64,000 bases of DNA. It comes from Pseudomonas brassicacearum. GTDB taxonomy: Bacteria > Pseudomonadota > Gammaproteobacteria > Pseudomonadales > Pseudomonadaceae. Made by a program: the position numbers and the translations under genes. The notes under the pieces were generated by a model. That model was not told where the DNA came from. It saw only the letters and a list, made by a program, of their open reading frames with translations, and made no database searches. Each line of letters opens with the position of its first letter. Position 1 is the first letter of the stretch. The stretch is taken from NCBI RefSeq assembly GCF_003732265.1, contig NZ_MOBK01000006.1, positions 124,001 through 188,000 on the forward strand, read 5' to 3'. Below are positions 17,682-26,964 of this stretch, one piece after another.

Positions 17682-18083
17682 TTACTGCACGGTGCGCTGA
17701 CTTTCCTGACGCAGTTCCTGAACACCTTGCTGAGAGTCCTTCAACGTCTGTTGGGCTTTCGCCGCCTGAGCCTTGCGTTCGGCCACACGAGCGTCCCACT
17801 CGGCTTGCTCGGCGAGCATCCGCGCCTCGTCATACTTTTTGTCGTGCATGGCGATTTCGGCTTGTTTGAATTTGTCCTGCGCGGACTTCATCTCCACAGC
17901 CGCAAACTCCGTGCCGCCGGCACTGACCGCGTCATTGACGGCGGATTGGGTGACCGCGTATTGCTCGGTCGGCGGATTGCCGGCGCAACCGGCCAGAATG
18001 AAACTGCTGCCGATTGCCAGGGCAGCCAGTTTCAGGCCGCGCAAGTGGGTGGATGAGGTGGTTTTCATAGTCTTCAACTCCAT
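17682..18083 (-). CDS. DUF4398-type small lipoprotein
   Basis: Lipoprotein of 128-133 residues: signal peptide with lipobox LAG|C (FILAGCAGNPP), then a long alpha-helical coiled coil rich in Ala, Gln, Glu and Lys (KFKQAEIAMHDKKYDEARML, AERKAQAAKAQQTLKDSQQG). The helical part resembles the N-terminal half of the downstream LptF-like protein, suggesting that the two came from one ancestor or form a mixed coiled coil. ATG 18083 has CAGGAG eight bases away; ATG 18068 also has GGAG nine bases away and gives a more usual signal peptide. Co-transcribed with lptF, 55 bases apart. Confidence 0.82.
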   Translation of the reverse strand: MELKTMKTTSSTHLRGLKLAALAIGSSFILAGCAGNPPTEQYAVTQSAVNDAVSAGGTEFAAVEMKSAQDKFKQAEIAMHDKKYDEARMLAEQAEWDARVAERKAQAAKAQQTLKDSQQGVQELRQESQRTVQ

Positions 18084-18186
18084 TGGAATAACTCCTGTAA
18101 CACTTGAATATCCATCCTGGTATGGAGCCGTATCCGACTGACGTGATGTGCGAAATGAAACGACCGTACCAGGCGTGGTTACTGGT

Positions 18187-18214
18187 TACGACCGAAGGCA
18201 TTTTTTAAAAGTTC
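18187..18214 (-). promoter_or_regulatory. Candidate AlgU (sigma-22) promoter for the lipoprotein-lptF pair
   Basis: On the minus strand GAACTT (complement of 18209-18214) is followed after 17 bases by TCGTA (complement of 18187-18191). The -35 fits AlgU/RpoE promoters exactly and the -10 fits TCnnA. AlgU control of lptF is known in P. aeruginosa; the site here is inferred. Confidence 0.45.
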
Positions 18215-18258
18215 AGAGAAATTCACCGTCCCTGGAAAAAAGCACACAAGGCTCTAGA

Positions 18259-18302
18259 TCGGGAACTTTGGCGGCGAGAGACGGTATTCCCGAGTTTTTT
18301 TT
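18259..18302 (+). terminator. Stem-loop followed by eight Ts, orphan terminator
   Basis: TCGGGAA (18259-18265) pairs with TTCCCGA (18287-18293), followed by G and T8. The loop is long (21 bases). No plus-strand gene ends here, so it could finish a small RNA or be chance. Confidence 0.35.
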
Positions 18303-18391
18303 CGCTCAGGAACACACGTTTTTTGATGGGTATTACATCCCCTGCAGGAGCCCCCTTACCACAGGGCTGCCACAGTTTTACATCAGCAGGA

Positions 18392-18736
18392 TCAGTGTTT
18401 TTGCTTGTCACTACCGCCCGACAAATCATGCAAATGCCGCCGCGACAACGCGAGAAAACGCGGCGTAGGGCCGACGTCTTCGTACAGCGGATCACCTTCT
18501 TCATCAGTCGCCACAACAGTCGAGCCCTTCACATAGGGAAAGCTTTTTTCCAGCTCTTCCAGGGCCGCGCCGATCAGCTCGCCGAGCAGTTCTTCAGGTT
18601 GGCGTTTGGGGTACATTTCGGTAATGGCCGCCAGCCGTGCGGCGGCTTCCACGTCCAGGTGAATCGTGTAGCCCGTCTCGGTCAGGCGACCCTTGGCGTT
18701 TTCTTCCCAATGCTGGGCAAGCTCGCGAATTTTCAT
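18392..18736 (-). CDS. Conserved Pseudomonas protein, annotated elsewhere as pilin assembly protein
   Basis: Soluble protein of 114 residues with no signal peptide. The N-terminus (MKIRELAQHWEENAKGRLTE) and the C-terminal segment LYEDVGPTPRFLALSRRHL are the parts I recognise from Pseudomonas proteins labelled pilin assembly protein or type 1 pili tip component, names without experimental support that I know of. The middle (ITEMYPKRQPEELLGELIGA) resembles a short ribbon-helix-helix-like dimer region, as in proteins acting on DNA, which is only an impression. Transcribed away from ppc. Confidence 0.7.
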   Translation of the reverse strand: MKIRELAQHWEENAKGRLTETGYTIHLDVEAAARLAAITEMYPKRQPEELLGELIGAALEELEKSFPYVKGSTVVATDEEGDPLYEDVGPTPRFLALSRRHLHDLSGGSDKQKH

Positions 18737-18950
18737 AGTGACCTCAATGCGTTCCTGCTCGTGGCAGGCCGTTTCAGTGTCCGGCAGTGGCCGGCGAAAG
18801 CCGTTGTGCGGCTTCCTCTTCAGACTAGCTTCTGCGCGCCGGGTTTGAAGTCCCTTCGTCGTTTGCTTGTAAGAACGGTTTTACGGCGGCACTCTTGGGG
18901 TCAAAGCATGATGTTCATGGCCGCCCGGATTTTTTGCTGGAGAACTGCTG

Positions 18951-21581
18951 ATGACCGATATTGATGCACGCTTGCGCGAAGACGTTCACCTGTTGGGTGA
19001 GTTGTTGGGCAACACCATTCGTGAACAGTACGGGGACGGTTTTCTCGACAAGATCGAGCAGATCCGCAAGGGCGCCAAGGCCGACCGACGCGGTTCCATG
19101 GACGCCGAACTGAGCGCCAGCCTCAACCAATTGAGCGAAGACGAGTTGCTGCCGGTGGCGCGAGCGTTCAACCAGTTTCTCAACCTGGCCAACATCGCCG
19201 AGCAATATCAGCTGATTCACCGCCGCGAAGCCTCGCAACCCGCGCCGTTCGAAGCGCGCGTGTTGCCGGAACTGCTCGCTCGCCTGCGCGCCGAAGGCCA
19301 CAGCGCCGATGCCCTGGCCCGGCAATTGGGGCGACTGGAAATCGAACTGGTGCTGACTGCGCACCCGACCGAAGTGGCGCGCCGCACGCTGATCCAGAAG
19401 TACGACGCGATTGCCGCGCAACTGGCTGCGCAAGACCACCGCGACCTGACCCCGGCTGAACGCGAGCAAATCCAGGCGAAGTTGCAGCGCCTGATCGCCG
19501 AAGCCTGGCACACCGAAGAAATCCGCCGCACCCGCCCGACACCTGTGGATGAAGCCAAATGGGGCTTCGCGGTGATCGAGCATTCGCTGTGGCAGGCGAT
19601 CCCCAATTACCTGCGCAAGGCCGATAAAGCCCTGTTTGACGCCACCGGCCTGCACTTGCCGCTGGAGGCCGCGCCGATTCGTTTCGCCTCGTGGATGGGC
19701 GGCGACCGCGACGGCAACCCCAACGTGACCGCTGCCGTGACCCGTGAAGTGTTGCTGCTGGCGCGCTGGATGGCCGCCGATTTGTACGTGCGCGACGTCG
19801 ATCACCTGGCGGCGGAATTGTCGATGCAACAGGCCAGCGAGGCTTTGAAAGCCAAGGCAGGGGACAGCGCCGAACCTTATCGCGCAGTGCTTAAACAACT
19901 GCGCGAACGTCTGCGGGCCACACGCAACTGGGCGCACGCATCCTTGACGACCACCACCCCGGCACCGGCCGATGTGCTGCAAAACAACCGCGACCTGCTC
20001 GATCCGCTGGAGCTCTGCTATCAGTCGCTGCATGAGTGCGGCATGGGCGTGATCGCCGACGGCCCGCTGCTCGATTGCCTGCGGCGGGCAGTGACGTTCG
20101 GCCTGTTCCTGGTGCGCCTCGATGTGCGTCAGGATTCCTCGCGGCATACCGCCGCCATGACCGAAATCACCGACTACCTGGGCCTCGGTCGCTACGAAGA
20201 CTGGAGCGAGGAGGAGCGCATCGCCTTCCTGATGCGCGAGCAGAACAACCGTCGACCGTTGCTGCCGGCGTACTTCAAACCCTCGGCCGACACCGCCGAA
20301 GTGCTGGCGACCTGCCGGGAAATCGCCGCCGCCCCCGGCGCCTCGCTGGGCTCGTATGTGATCTCCATGGCCGGTGCCGCCTCCGACGTGCTCGCCGTGC
20401 AACTGCTGCTCAAAGAGGCGGGCGTGCTGCGGCCAATGCGCGTGGTGCCGCTGTTCGAAACCCTCGCGGACCTCGACAACGCCGGCCCGGTGATAGAAAA
20501 GCTGTTGCTGCTGCCGGGCTATCGTTCGCGTTTGCAGGGGCCGCAGGAAGTGATGATTGGCTACTCCGACTCGGCCAAGGATGCCGGCACGACGGCGGCG
20601 GCCTGGGCGCAATATCGGGCGCAGGAACGCTTGGTCGTCATCTGCCGCGAGCAGCAAGTGGAACTGCTGTTGTTCCACGGTCGCGGTGGCACCGTGGGGC
20701 GTGGTGGTGGTCCGGCGCACGCGGCGATTCTGTCGCAGCCGCCGGGATCGGTGGCCGGGCGTTTCCGTACCACCGAGCAAGGGGAAATGATTCGTTTCAA
20801 ATTCGGCCTGCCGGACATCGCCGAGCAAAACCTCAATCTATACCTGGCCGCGGTGCTGGAAGCGACCCTGCTGCCACCACCGCCACCAGAGCCTGCGTGG
20901 CGCCATTTGATGGACGAATTGGCCGCCGATGGGGTCAAGGCGTACCGCGCCGTGGTGCGTGAGAACCCACAATTCGTCGAGTATTTCCGCCAGTCGACCC
21001 CGGAACAGGAACTGGGGCGTTTGCCACTGGGCAGTCGCCCGGCCAAACGGCGCGCCGGCGGGATCGAAAGCCTGCGCGCGATTCCGTGGATCTTCGGCTG
21101 GACCCAGACACGCCTGATGTTGCCGGCCTGGCTCGGCTGGGAAGCCGCGTTGAGCAAGGCGCTGGAGCGCGGTGAAGGCGAGTTGTTGGGGCAGATGCGC
21201 GAGCAATGGCCGTTCTTCCGCACCCGCATCGACATGCTGGAAATGGTCCTGGCCAAAGCGGACGCGGACATCGCCCAATCCTATGACGAGCGTCTGGTCG
21301 AGCCGGATTTGCTTCCTTTAGGTGTGCACTTACGCGACCTATTGTCGCAGGCGTGTGCCGTGGTCCTTGGGTTGACTGGTCAGTCGCAGCTACTGGCACA
21401 TAGCCCAGACACCCTTGAATTCATCCGGTTGCGCAACACCTACCTCGACCCGCTTCATCTATTGCAGGCTGAATTACTGGCCCGATCGCGGCAACAGGAT
21501 GTGGCGCAGGGCAGCCCGGTGGAGCAGGCGTTGCTGGTGTCTGTGGCGGGGATTGCCGCCGGTTTGCGAAATACCGGCTAA
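18951..21581 (+). CDS. ppc: Phosphoenolpyruvate carboxylase
   Basis: Fixes bicarbonate onto PEP to form oxaloacetate, refilling the TCA cycle. At 876 residues it has the usual bacterial length. Diagnostic blocks: the catalytic-histidine motif [17 protein letters not shown] (near 140), the [11 protein letters not shown] loop, the second active-site block [27 protein letters not shown], and the C-terminal [16 protein letters not shown] that ends in NTG, the usual extreme C-terminus. GGAG lies before ATG 18951. It stands alone between a divergent small gene and adk. Confidence 0.97.
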   Translation: MTDIDARLREDVHLLGELLGNTIREQYGDGFLDKIEQIRKGAKADRRGSMDAELSASLNQLSEDELLPVARAFNQFLNLANIAEQYQLIHRREASQPAPFEARVLPELLARLRAEGHSADALARQLGRLEIELVLTAHPTEVARRTLIQKYDAIAAQLAAQDHRDLTPAEREQIQAKLQRLIAEAWHTEEIRRTRPTPVDEAKWGFAVIEHSLWQAIPNYLRKADKALFDATGLHLPLEAAPIRFASWMGGDRDGNPNVTAAVTREVLLLARWMAADLYVRDVDHLAAELSMQQASEALKAKAGDSAEPYRAVLKQLRERLRATRNWAHASLTTTTPAPADVLQNNRDLLDPLELCYQSLHECGMGVIADGPLLDCLRRAVTFGLFLVRLDVRQDSSRHTAAMTEITDYLGLGRYEDWSEEERIAFLMREQNNRRPLLPAYFKPSADTAEVLATCREIAAAPGASLGSYVISMAGAASDVLAVQLLLKEAGVLRPMRVVPLFETLADLDNAGPVIEKLLLLPGYRSRLQGPQEVMIGYSDSAKDAGTTAAAWAQYRAQERLVVICREQQVELLLFHGRGGTVGRGGGPAHAAILSQPPGSVAGRFRTTEQGEMIRFKFGLPDIAEQNLNLYLAAVLEATLLPPPPPEPAWRHLMDELAADGVKAYRAVVRENPQFVEYFRQSTPEQELGRLPLGSRPAKRRAGGIESLRAIPWIFGWTQTRLMLPAWLGWEAALSKALERGEGELLGQMREQWPFFRTRIDMLEMVLAKADADIAQSYDERLVEPDLLPLGVHLRDLLSQACAVVLGLTGQSQLLAHSPDTLEFIRLRNTYLDPLHLLQAELLARSRQQDVAQGSPVEQALLVSVAGIAAGLRNTG

Positions 21582-21836
21582 GGTTTTTGCCGTGGGGCGA
21601 GGCACTCGGCGCGGGCGTCGGGTGCCTGTGGGCGAGGCCCGGAAAAGGTCGGTCAGGCGACAGTTAATGATGGGGTTGCGACTTGGGGCACTCCATCAAA
21701 AGGTCACATCAGGCAGCGGTTTCTCCGACTTTCGGCGGCTTGTGTGGTCCGGGCCTGCTGTGTATCTTGATCAGCCTTTGGCCGTTTGGGCGGTCACGAC
21801 CCTATTTTTGAGATTGGCCCCACGAGGCGAATCTGA

Positions 21837-22517
<681 letters not shown>

Positions 22518-22533
22518 AAAAACGCTTCATCTT

Positions 22534-22557
22534 CTACGGCCCGCTTGCGGGCCGTAG
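22534..22557 (+). terminator. Hairpin terminator after adk
   Basis: An 11-base stem (CTACGGCCCGC / GCGGGCCGTAG) with a TT loop, 17 bases after the adk stop, followed by the modest T tract TTGTTTA. Confidence 0.75.
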
Positions 22558-22604
22558 TTGTTTATACTGGCGCACTTTTTCTGACCTCTCTTACGGAAAC
22601 ATCG

Positions 22605-23279
22605 ATGAGCACCTTGCTGGCCCTGGACACCGCGACTGAAGCTTGCTCCGTTGCCTTGCTGCATGACGGCAAAGTCACGAGTCATTACGAGGTGATCCCG
22701 CGCCTGCATGCGCAGAAGCTGTTGCCGATGATCCAGCAATTGCTTGCCGATGCCGGGACCACGCTGCAAGCGGTCGATGCCATTGCATTTGGCCGTGGGC
22801 CGGGCGCGTTTACCGGCGTGCGGATCGCCATCGGTGTGGTGCAAGGTTTGGCGTTTGCGCTGGATCGCCCGGTGTTGCCGGTGTCGAATCTGGCCGTGCT
22901 GGCGCAACGCGCGTATCGCGAACACGGTGTCAGCCAGGTCGCGTCCGCCATCGATGCGCGGATGGATGAAGTGTATTGGGGCTGCTACCGCGAAACGGCG
23001 GGGGAGATGCGCCTGGTGGGCAATGAAGCCGTGTTGCCGCCGGAAGTGGCGGCGTTGCCGGCAGATGCCAGTGGTGAGTGGTTTGGCGCGGGCACAGGTT
23101 GGGGCTATGCCGAGCGCATTGCCGTGAACCTGACCGGGCAGGACGCGGGCATGTTGCCGCATGCCGAAGACCTGCTGACGCTGGCGCGGTTTGCCTGGGA
23201 ACGCGGTGAGGCGATTGTGGCGGATGAGGCGCAGCCGGTTTACCTGCGCGATAAAGTGGCGACGCCCAAGGCGCGTTGA
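22605..23279 (+). CDS. tsaB: TsaB, partner subunit for tRNA t6A synthesis
   Basis: ASKHA-fold protein of 224 residues that binds TsaD (with TsaE) and supports transfer of the threonylcarbamoyl group to A37 of ANN-decoding tRNAs. N-terminus MSTLLALDTATEACSVALLH and the segment AFGRGPGAFTGVRIAIGVVQ are typical of TsaB/YeaZ. The start is ATG 22605; upstream in-frame codons overlap the adk terminator and a TATACT -10 box (22563-22568) and are not coding. tcdA at 44259 acts later in the same tRNA modification. Confidence 0.95.
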   Translation: MSTLLALDTATEACSVALLHDGKVTSHYEVIPRLHAQKLLPMIQQLLADAGTTLQAVDAIAFGRGPGAFTGVRIAIGVVQGLAFALDRPVLPVSNLAVLAQRAYREHGVSQVASAIDARMDEVYWGCYRETAGEMRLVGNEAVLPPEVAALPADASGEWFGAGTGWGYAERIAVNLTGQDAGMLPHAEDLLTLARFAWERGEAIVADEAQPVYLRDKVATPKAR

Positions 23280-23298
23280 TTTCCGGCACCGAGTAGGT

Positions 23299-23381
23299 GC
23301 CATCGCGAGCAGGCTCGCTCCCACATTGTATCTGCGGCGTTCACAAATCCCCTGTGGGAGCGAGCCTGCTCGCGAAGGCGG
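23299..23381. repeat. REP pair (GCGAGCAGGCTCGCTCCC type)
   Basis: Head-to-head copies of GCGAGCAGGCTCGCTCCCACA and its reverse complement with about 28 bases between. The core has GAGCCTGC instead of GGGCTTGC, the same variant as at 46820. Confidence 0.87.
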
Positions 23382-23522
23382 ACTACGCAACGCAGCCAAT
23401 CGTCGATTTATACCCCCCGCTTTTAAACCTTTTCCCGATTCTGTGTTCTAGTTATCACCAAGCGGTTTGCGAAGCGTTCAATGCGCCACTAAACTGCCAT
23501 CATTGATACCGGACATGTACTC

Positions 23523-23828
23523 ATGCGTATAGACGGCCTTTCCTCTCAGTCCTACCCCATCAAGCGCAAGGCTCGCAAAGGCCCTGTGGCGGAAGACGAT
23601 TACGTCGATATCGATGGTGAGCTGGAAATTCCGTCCGAAGAGCAAATGGCTGCCCGTGCCGCAAAAGCCTCGGCGCAGCGCCTGAGCAATCTGCCGGCGC
23701 GTCAGCAAGACATGATCTACCACCGCGCCATGAGCAAAAGCGTCGCCACCGCGCTCGCCAGCTACCTGAGCACGGCGACTTTTGTCGATTGGGATACGGA
23801 TGTGCTGGGTCTCGACCTGTACATCTGA
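23523..23828 (+). CDS. Conserved hypothetical protein, 101 residues
   Basis: Small soluble protein: a basic, proline-containing start (MRIDGLSSQSYPIKRKARKG), an acidic stretch (EDDYVDIDGELEIPSEEQ) and a helical C-terminal half (RLSNLPARQQDMIYHRAMSK) ending DLYI. No membrane segment, no known motif; I do not recognise the family beyond its conserved place after tsaB in pseudomonads. Its TGA overlaps the ATG of the DUF72 gene (TGATG), so they are translationally coupled. Confidence 0.75.
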   Translation: MRIDGLSSQSYPIKRKARKGPVAEDDYVDIDGELEIPSEEQMAARAAKASAQRLSNLPARQQDMIYHRAMSKSVATALASYLSTATFVDWDTDVLGLDLYI

Positions 23829-24688
23829 TGCGGCTGCCTTACTACCTTGGCTGCCCGTCCTGGAGTGAAAACGCCTGGCGCGATTATCTTTATCCGCCAG
23901 ACGCTAAATCCTCCGAATTTCTAAATCTCTATACCCAAGTATTCAATGCCGTGGAAGGCAACACGACCTTCTACGCGAGCCCGGCTGCCAGCACTGTCGA
24001 GCGCTGGGCCGAGGCCATGCCCGAGCACTTTCGTTTCACCGCCAAGTTTCCCGGTGACATCAGCCACGGCGGTGACCTGCGAGAGCAACTGACTGCCGCC
24101 GAAACCTTCGTGCAATTGCTCAGCCCCTTGGGTGAGCGGGTTTCGCCGTTGTGGCTGCAATTGTCGAAAAGCTTCACGCCGCAACGGTTGCCCGAACTGG
24201 CCGCGTTCATTGATGCGCTGGAACGGCCGCTGGCCGTCGAAGTGCGCCACGATGCGTTCTTCGCCAAGGGGGATGCCGAGCGCATGCTCAATCGCCTGCT
24301 GCTGGATCGCGGGGTCGAGCGCATCTGCCTCGATCCGCGTGCACTGTTCAGCTGCACGTCAACCGATCCGTCGGTGCTCCACGCCCAATCGAAAAAGCCC
24401 AAAGTGCCGCCACGTCCGGCCGCGTTCACCCAGTTCCCGCAGGTGCGTTTCATCGGCCATCCCCAGTTGGAAGCCAACGATCCGTTTCTGCTGCCGTGGG
24501 TCGAGAAAATCGCCGCGTGGATCGAAGAGGGGCGCACGCCGTACATCTTCCTGCACACCGCCGACAACCTGCTGGCCGCCAGACTGGCGCAACGTTTTCA
24601 CGCACAACTGATGCTGCGTTTGCCTGGCCTGGCGCCGCTGCCTGAGCTATACAGAGAACCCGCAGCGGAGCAACTTGGCTTGCTCTGA
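23828..24688 (+). CDS. DUF72 family protein
   Basis: Protein of 286 residues of the DUF72 (YecE-like) family, a TIM-barrel-like fold of unknown reaction. Recognised from the N-terminal YYLGCPSWSENAWRDYLYP, the FNAVEGNTTFYASPAASTVERW block, FRFTAKFPGDISH, and the C-terminal AAWIEEGRTPYIFLHTADN. No signal peptide. The start ATG 23828 overlaps the stop of the upstream small gene; an in-frame extension upstream would run into that gene. The family has been speculatively linked to nucleic-acid metabolism, but nothing here tests that. Confidence 0.88.
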   Translation: MRLPYYLGCPSWSENAWRDYLYPPDAKSSEFLNLYTQVFNAVEGNTTFYASPAASTVERWAEAMPEHFRFTAKFPGDISHGGDLREQLTAAETFVQLLSPLGERVSPLWLQLSKSFTPQRLPELAAFIDALERPLAVEVRHDAFFAKGDAERMLNRLLLDRGVERICLDPRALFSCTSTDPSVLHAQSKKPKVPPRPAAFTQFPQVRFIGHPQLEANDPFLLPWVEKIAAWIEEGRTPYIFLHTADNLLAARLAQRFHAQLMLRLPGLAPLPELYREPAAEQLGLL

Positions 24689-24723
24689 GGCGGATTCGTT
24701 CCCCCTTTTCAGGAGCCTGCCCA

Positions 24724-25545
24724 ATGGATGCGCAAACCCTTCGAGCCCAGGCGTTCAAAGCGCTGCACGAACGCGACGGGGCCTTCGTCATTCCCAACCC
24801 GTGGGACGCCGGCTCGGCAAAGATGCTCGCCAGCCTCGGTTTCGAGGCGTTGGCAACAACGAGTGCCGGTTACGCTTTTTCCAATGCACGCCCGGATGGC
24901 GCATTGAGCCTCGACGATACGCTGGCGAATGTTCGGGCGATTGTCGCGGCAACAGATCTTCCGGTGGCGGTGGATCTGGAAAACGGTTTTGCCGATGATC
25001 CGGTCGAGTGCGCCCAGAGCATTCTGCGTGCGGCGGAGGCCGGTGCGGTTGGCGGCTCTATCGAAGATGCCACGGGCCGTGAGGCGGCGCCGATCTACTG
25101 CTTCGAACATGCCGTGGCGCGGGTTGCAGCGGCGGTAGCGGCGGCGCGCAGCTTGCCGTTCCCCTTCATGCTGACCGCACGTGCCGAGAATTTCCTGCAC
25201 GGCAATCCCGATCTTGCCGACACCATTCGCCGCTTGCAGGCGTTCGCCGAGGCCGGTGCCGATGTGCTCTATGCGCCGGGGCTGCGCAGTGCCGAAGACG
25301 TGTTAGCGGTGGTCCGTGCGGTGGCGCCGAAACCGGTCAACGTGTTGATGTCCGGCGGGCTCAAGTTGACGGTCGGGCAGTTGAGCGAAATGGGCGTCAA
25401 GCGTATCAGCGTCGGATCGGCACTTGCGCTGGCGGCGTATGGCGAGTTTTTCCGGGCAGCCGAAGAGATCAAGACCTCGGGTACGTTCGGATTCACCTCG
25501 CGCTCCATGCCGTACGCGAAGGCCAATCAACTGTTCAAAGGCTGA
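24724..25545 (+). CDS. Isocitrate lyase/PEP mutase superfamily protein
   Basis: A 273-residue TIM-barrel enzyme of the PEP mutase/isocitrate lyase superfamily. The core signs are IPNPWDAGSAKMLASLGFEA, TTSAGYAFSNARPDG, VDLENGFADDPVE (metal-binding acidic residues), GSIEDATGREAAPIY and LTARAENFLHG. This subgroup includes oxaloacetate decarboxylase/lyase-like proteins and is often over-annotated as carboxyphosphonoenolpyruvate mutase. No phosphonate genes lie nearby, so phosphonate synthesis is unlikely; a C-C lyase on a small 2-oxo acid is more probable. GGAG precedes the ATG. Confidence 0.85.
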   Translation: MDAQTLRAQAFKALHERDGAFVIPNPWDAGSAKMLASLGFEALATTSAGYAFSNARPDGALSLDDTLANVRAIVAATDLPVAVDLENGFADDPVECAQSILRAAEAGAVGGSIEDATGREAAPIYCFEHAVARVAAAVAAARSLPFPFMLTARAENFLHGNPDLADTIRRLQAFAEAGADVLYAPGLRSAEDVLAVVRAVAPKPVNVLMSGGLKLTVGQLSEMGVKRISVGSALALAAYGEFFRAAEEIKTSGTFGFTSRSMPYAKANQLFKG

Positions 25546-25547
25546 CG

Positions 25548-26234
25548 ATGCGGTGGTGGCTGTTGTTACTGTTGGTCATCGGTTTGTCAGGCCTGAGTGT
25601 CTGGCGCGGCTGGGTCTCTCTACCATCGCAGTGGAATCCCTGGGCGCCACTGGACGTAAACGCCGAGCCGAACCTGTTGACCCGCTACAAGTTGATGCGC
25701 TTGAGCGGTGATCCTCAGTTGTGCGATCAGGCCTTGAGCAGTTCCGGATTGCGCGTGACCCGCCAGGCCGACAGCCCCGACGCCACATGCCCGCTGATCA
25801 ATACGTTGCGTGTGCAGGGTAGTGAAGTGGCCCTGAGCAGCAGCTTTCTCGCCAGTTGCCGTCTCGCGGTGTCGTTCGCATTGTTTGACCGGCATGTCCT
25901 GCAACCCGCGGCGCAGACGGTTTACGGGCAGGCGGTAACGCGAGTCGATCACCTTGGCAGTTTTGCCTGTCGCAATGTCTACAACCGCGATAAGGGTCGG
26001 CTCAGTCAGCACGCCTCGGCCGATGCCCTGGACATTGCCGGTTTCCGCCTCGCGGATGGGCGAACTGTCAGCGTGCTCAAGGACTGGCCCAAGGACAATC
26101 AGGACGCACGCTTTCTACGTCAGGTCCGCGACGGTGCGTGCGAGATGTTCAGTGTGGTGTTGAGCCCGGATTACAACGCCGCCCATCGCAATCATTTTCA
26201 TGTGGATGTCGGGCCGTGGTGGGTGTGTCGCTGA
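25548..26234 (+). CDS. Extensin-like C-terminal domain protein (M15-like)
   Basis: Protein of 228 residues with an N-terminal membrane anchor or uncleaved signal (RWWLLLLLVIGLSGLSVW) and a periplasmic extensin-like C domain. The order SQHASADALDIAGF and later HRNHFHVDVGPWW gives the H...D...HxH arrangement seen in M15 D,D-peptidases (VanY/MepA-like), so a zinc peptidoglycan peptidase is a reasonable but unproven guess. Conserved cysteines (CDQAL, CPLIN, CRLAV, CRNVY, CEMF) could form disulphides in the periplasm. The start is two bases after the preceding stop, suggesting co-translation. Confidence 0.85.
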   Translation: MRWWLLLLLVIGLSGLSVWRGWVSLPSQWNPWAPLDVNAEPNLLTRYKLMRLSGDPQLCDQALSSSGLRVTRQADSPDATCPLINTLRVQGSEVALSSSFLASCRLAVSFALFDRHVLQPAAQTVYGQAVTRVDHLGSFACRNVYNRDKGRLSQHASADALDIAGFRLADGRTVSVLKDWPKDNQDARFLRQVRDGACEMFSVVLSPDYNAAHRNHFHVDVGPWWVCR

Positions 26235-26250
26235 GGGCCTGTTATTGAAG

Positions 26251-26871
26251 TCAGGCGGCGATGCGCAGGTTTTGCAGAACGATCGGGCGAGCCCAGCCGT
26301 TATCGAAGTCGAGTTGTTTCTGTTGCTCCACCAGCTCTTCGGGGGAGAACGGTGGGAACGGTTTGTCCAGCAGGTCCATCTCGAATTCGGCGATCGGCAG
26401 GTGCAGCGGACGCGGTTGTGGCGCCGGGCCGGCTTCTGGCACGGGTTGACCGGCGGTGAGCACGATAGGGCGAACCCAGCCGCTTTCGAAGTCCTGTTGT
26501 TTTTGCTGAGCGACGATTTCTTCCGGCGGGAATGGTGGGGCCGGTTTGTCGGCCAGGTCCATTTCGAACTCGGCAATCGGCAAAAACAGTGGCTCCGGTG
26601 GGCGGACCACGGTATCCGTCACATTGCATTCGCGCTGGGAGACGATGTGTGCCAGCAGATCGCTGCCGACGGTGGGCTCGACCGGGCTGTCGAGATCGAC
26701 CGGTGGAAACTTGAGCGACTCGGGAACCCCATCACCTGGCTGATCGGCCAGCGCCCGGGCAAAAAAATCTTGCCACAGGTGACTGACACCGCCCAACGCC
26801 TGGGTGTTTCGCAGGTTGTAATCGCCGTAGGGCGAGATAAAACCTGTGATTGTGGGTTGAAAGTCTGACAT
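26251..26871 (-). CDS. Conserved Pseudomonas protein with a tandem 42-residue repeat
   Basis: Unrecognised protein of 206 residues, no signal peptide. The striking feature is an internal duplication: residues 97-138 and 158-199 both read LPIAEFEMDL..DKP..PF.. followed by QQKQ and GW.RPIVL, 33 of 42 identical by hand alignment. The N-terminal part (FISPYGDYNLRNTQALGGVS) differs. The repeat unit is acidic and proline-rich, more like a binding or scaffold module than an enzyme. GAGAGAA lies just before ATG 26871. Transcribed divergently from rsmJ. Confidence 0.75.
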   Translation of the reverse strand: MSDFQPTITGFISPYGDYNLRNTQALGGVSHLWQDFFARALADQPGDGVPESLKFPPVDLDSPVEPTVGSDLLAHIVSQRECNVTDTVVRPPEPLFLPIAEFEMDLADKPAPPFPPEEIVAQQKQQDFESGWVRPIVLTAGQPVPEAGPAPQPRPLHLPIAEFEMDLLDKPFPPFSPEELVEQQKQLDFDNGWARPIVLQNLRIAA

Positions 26872-26964
26872 TTCTCTCGGTCGACGCTCAGCTCTGGCAA
26901 AATGCCCGTTAGTTTTGTTATCGGCCGTTTTTGCCGATCATTAATTTTTTGAGCGTGTTTTCCG

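Larger units (their letters stand above)
18084..18391. other. Intergenic region upstream of the lptF pair
   Basis: This 308-base gap holds the candidate AlgU promoter (18187-18214, minus strand) and a stem-loop with a T run (18259-18302, plus strand). Between them and toward 18391 I see nothing else; the AT content is higher than in the genes around it. Confidence 0.5.

Noticed and set aside
18915..20828. 637-codon open frame antisense to ppc
   Set aside because: Produced by the codon bias of ppc; no known domain, and low-complexity composition rich in H, R, Q and G typical of antisense frames in GC-rich DNA.
24724..25545. Phosphonate biosynthesis gene
   Set aside because: The PEP mutase superfamily fold alone is not specific; no phosphonopyruvate decarboxylase or related genes are nearby.
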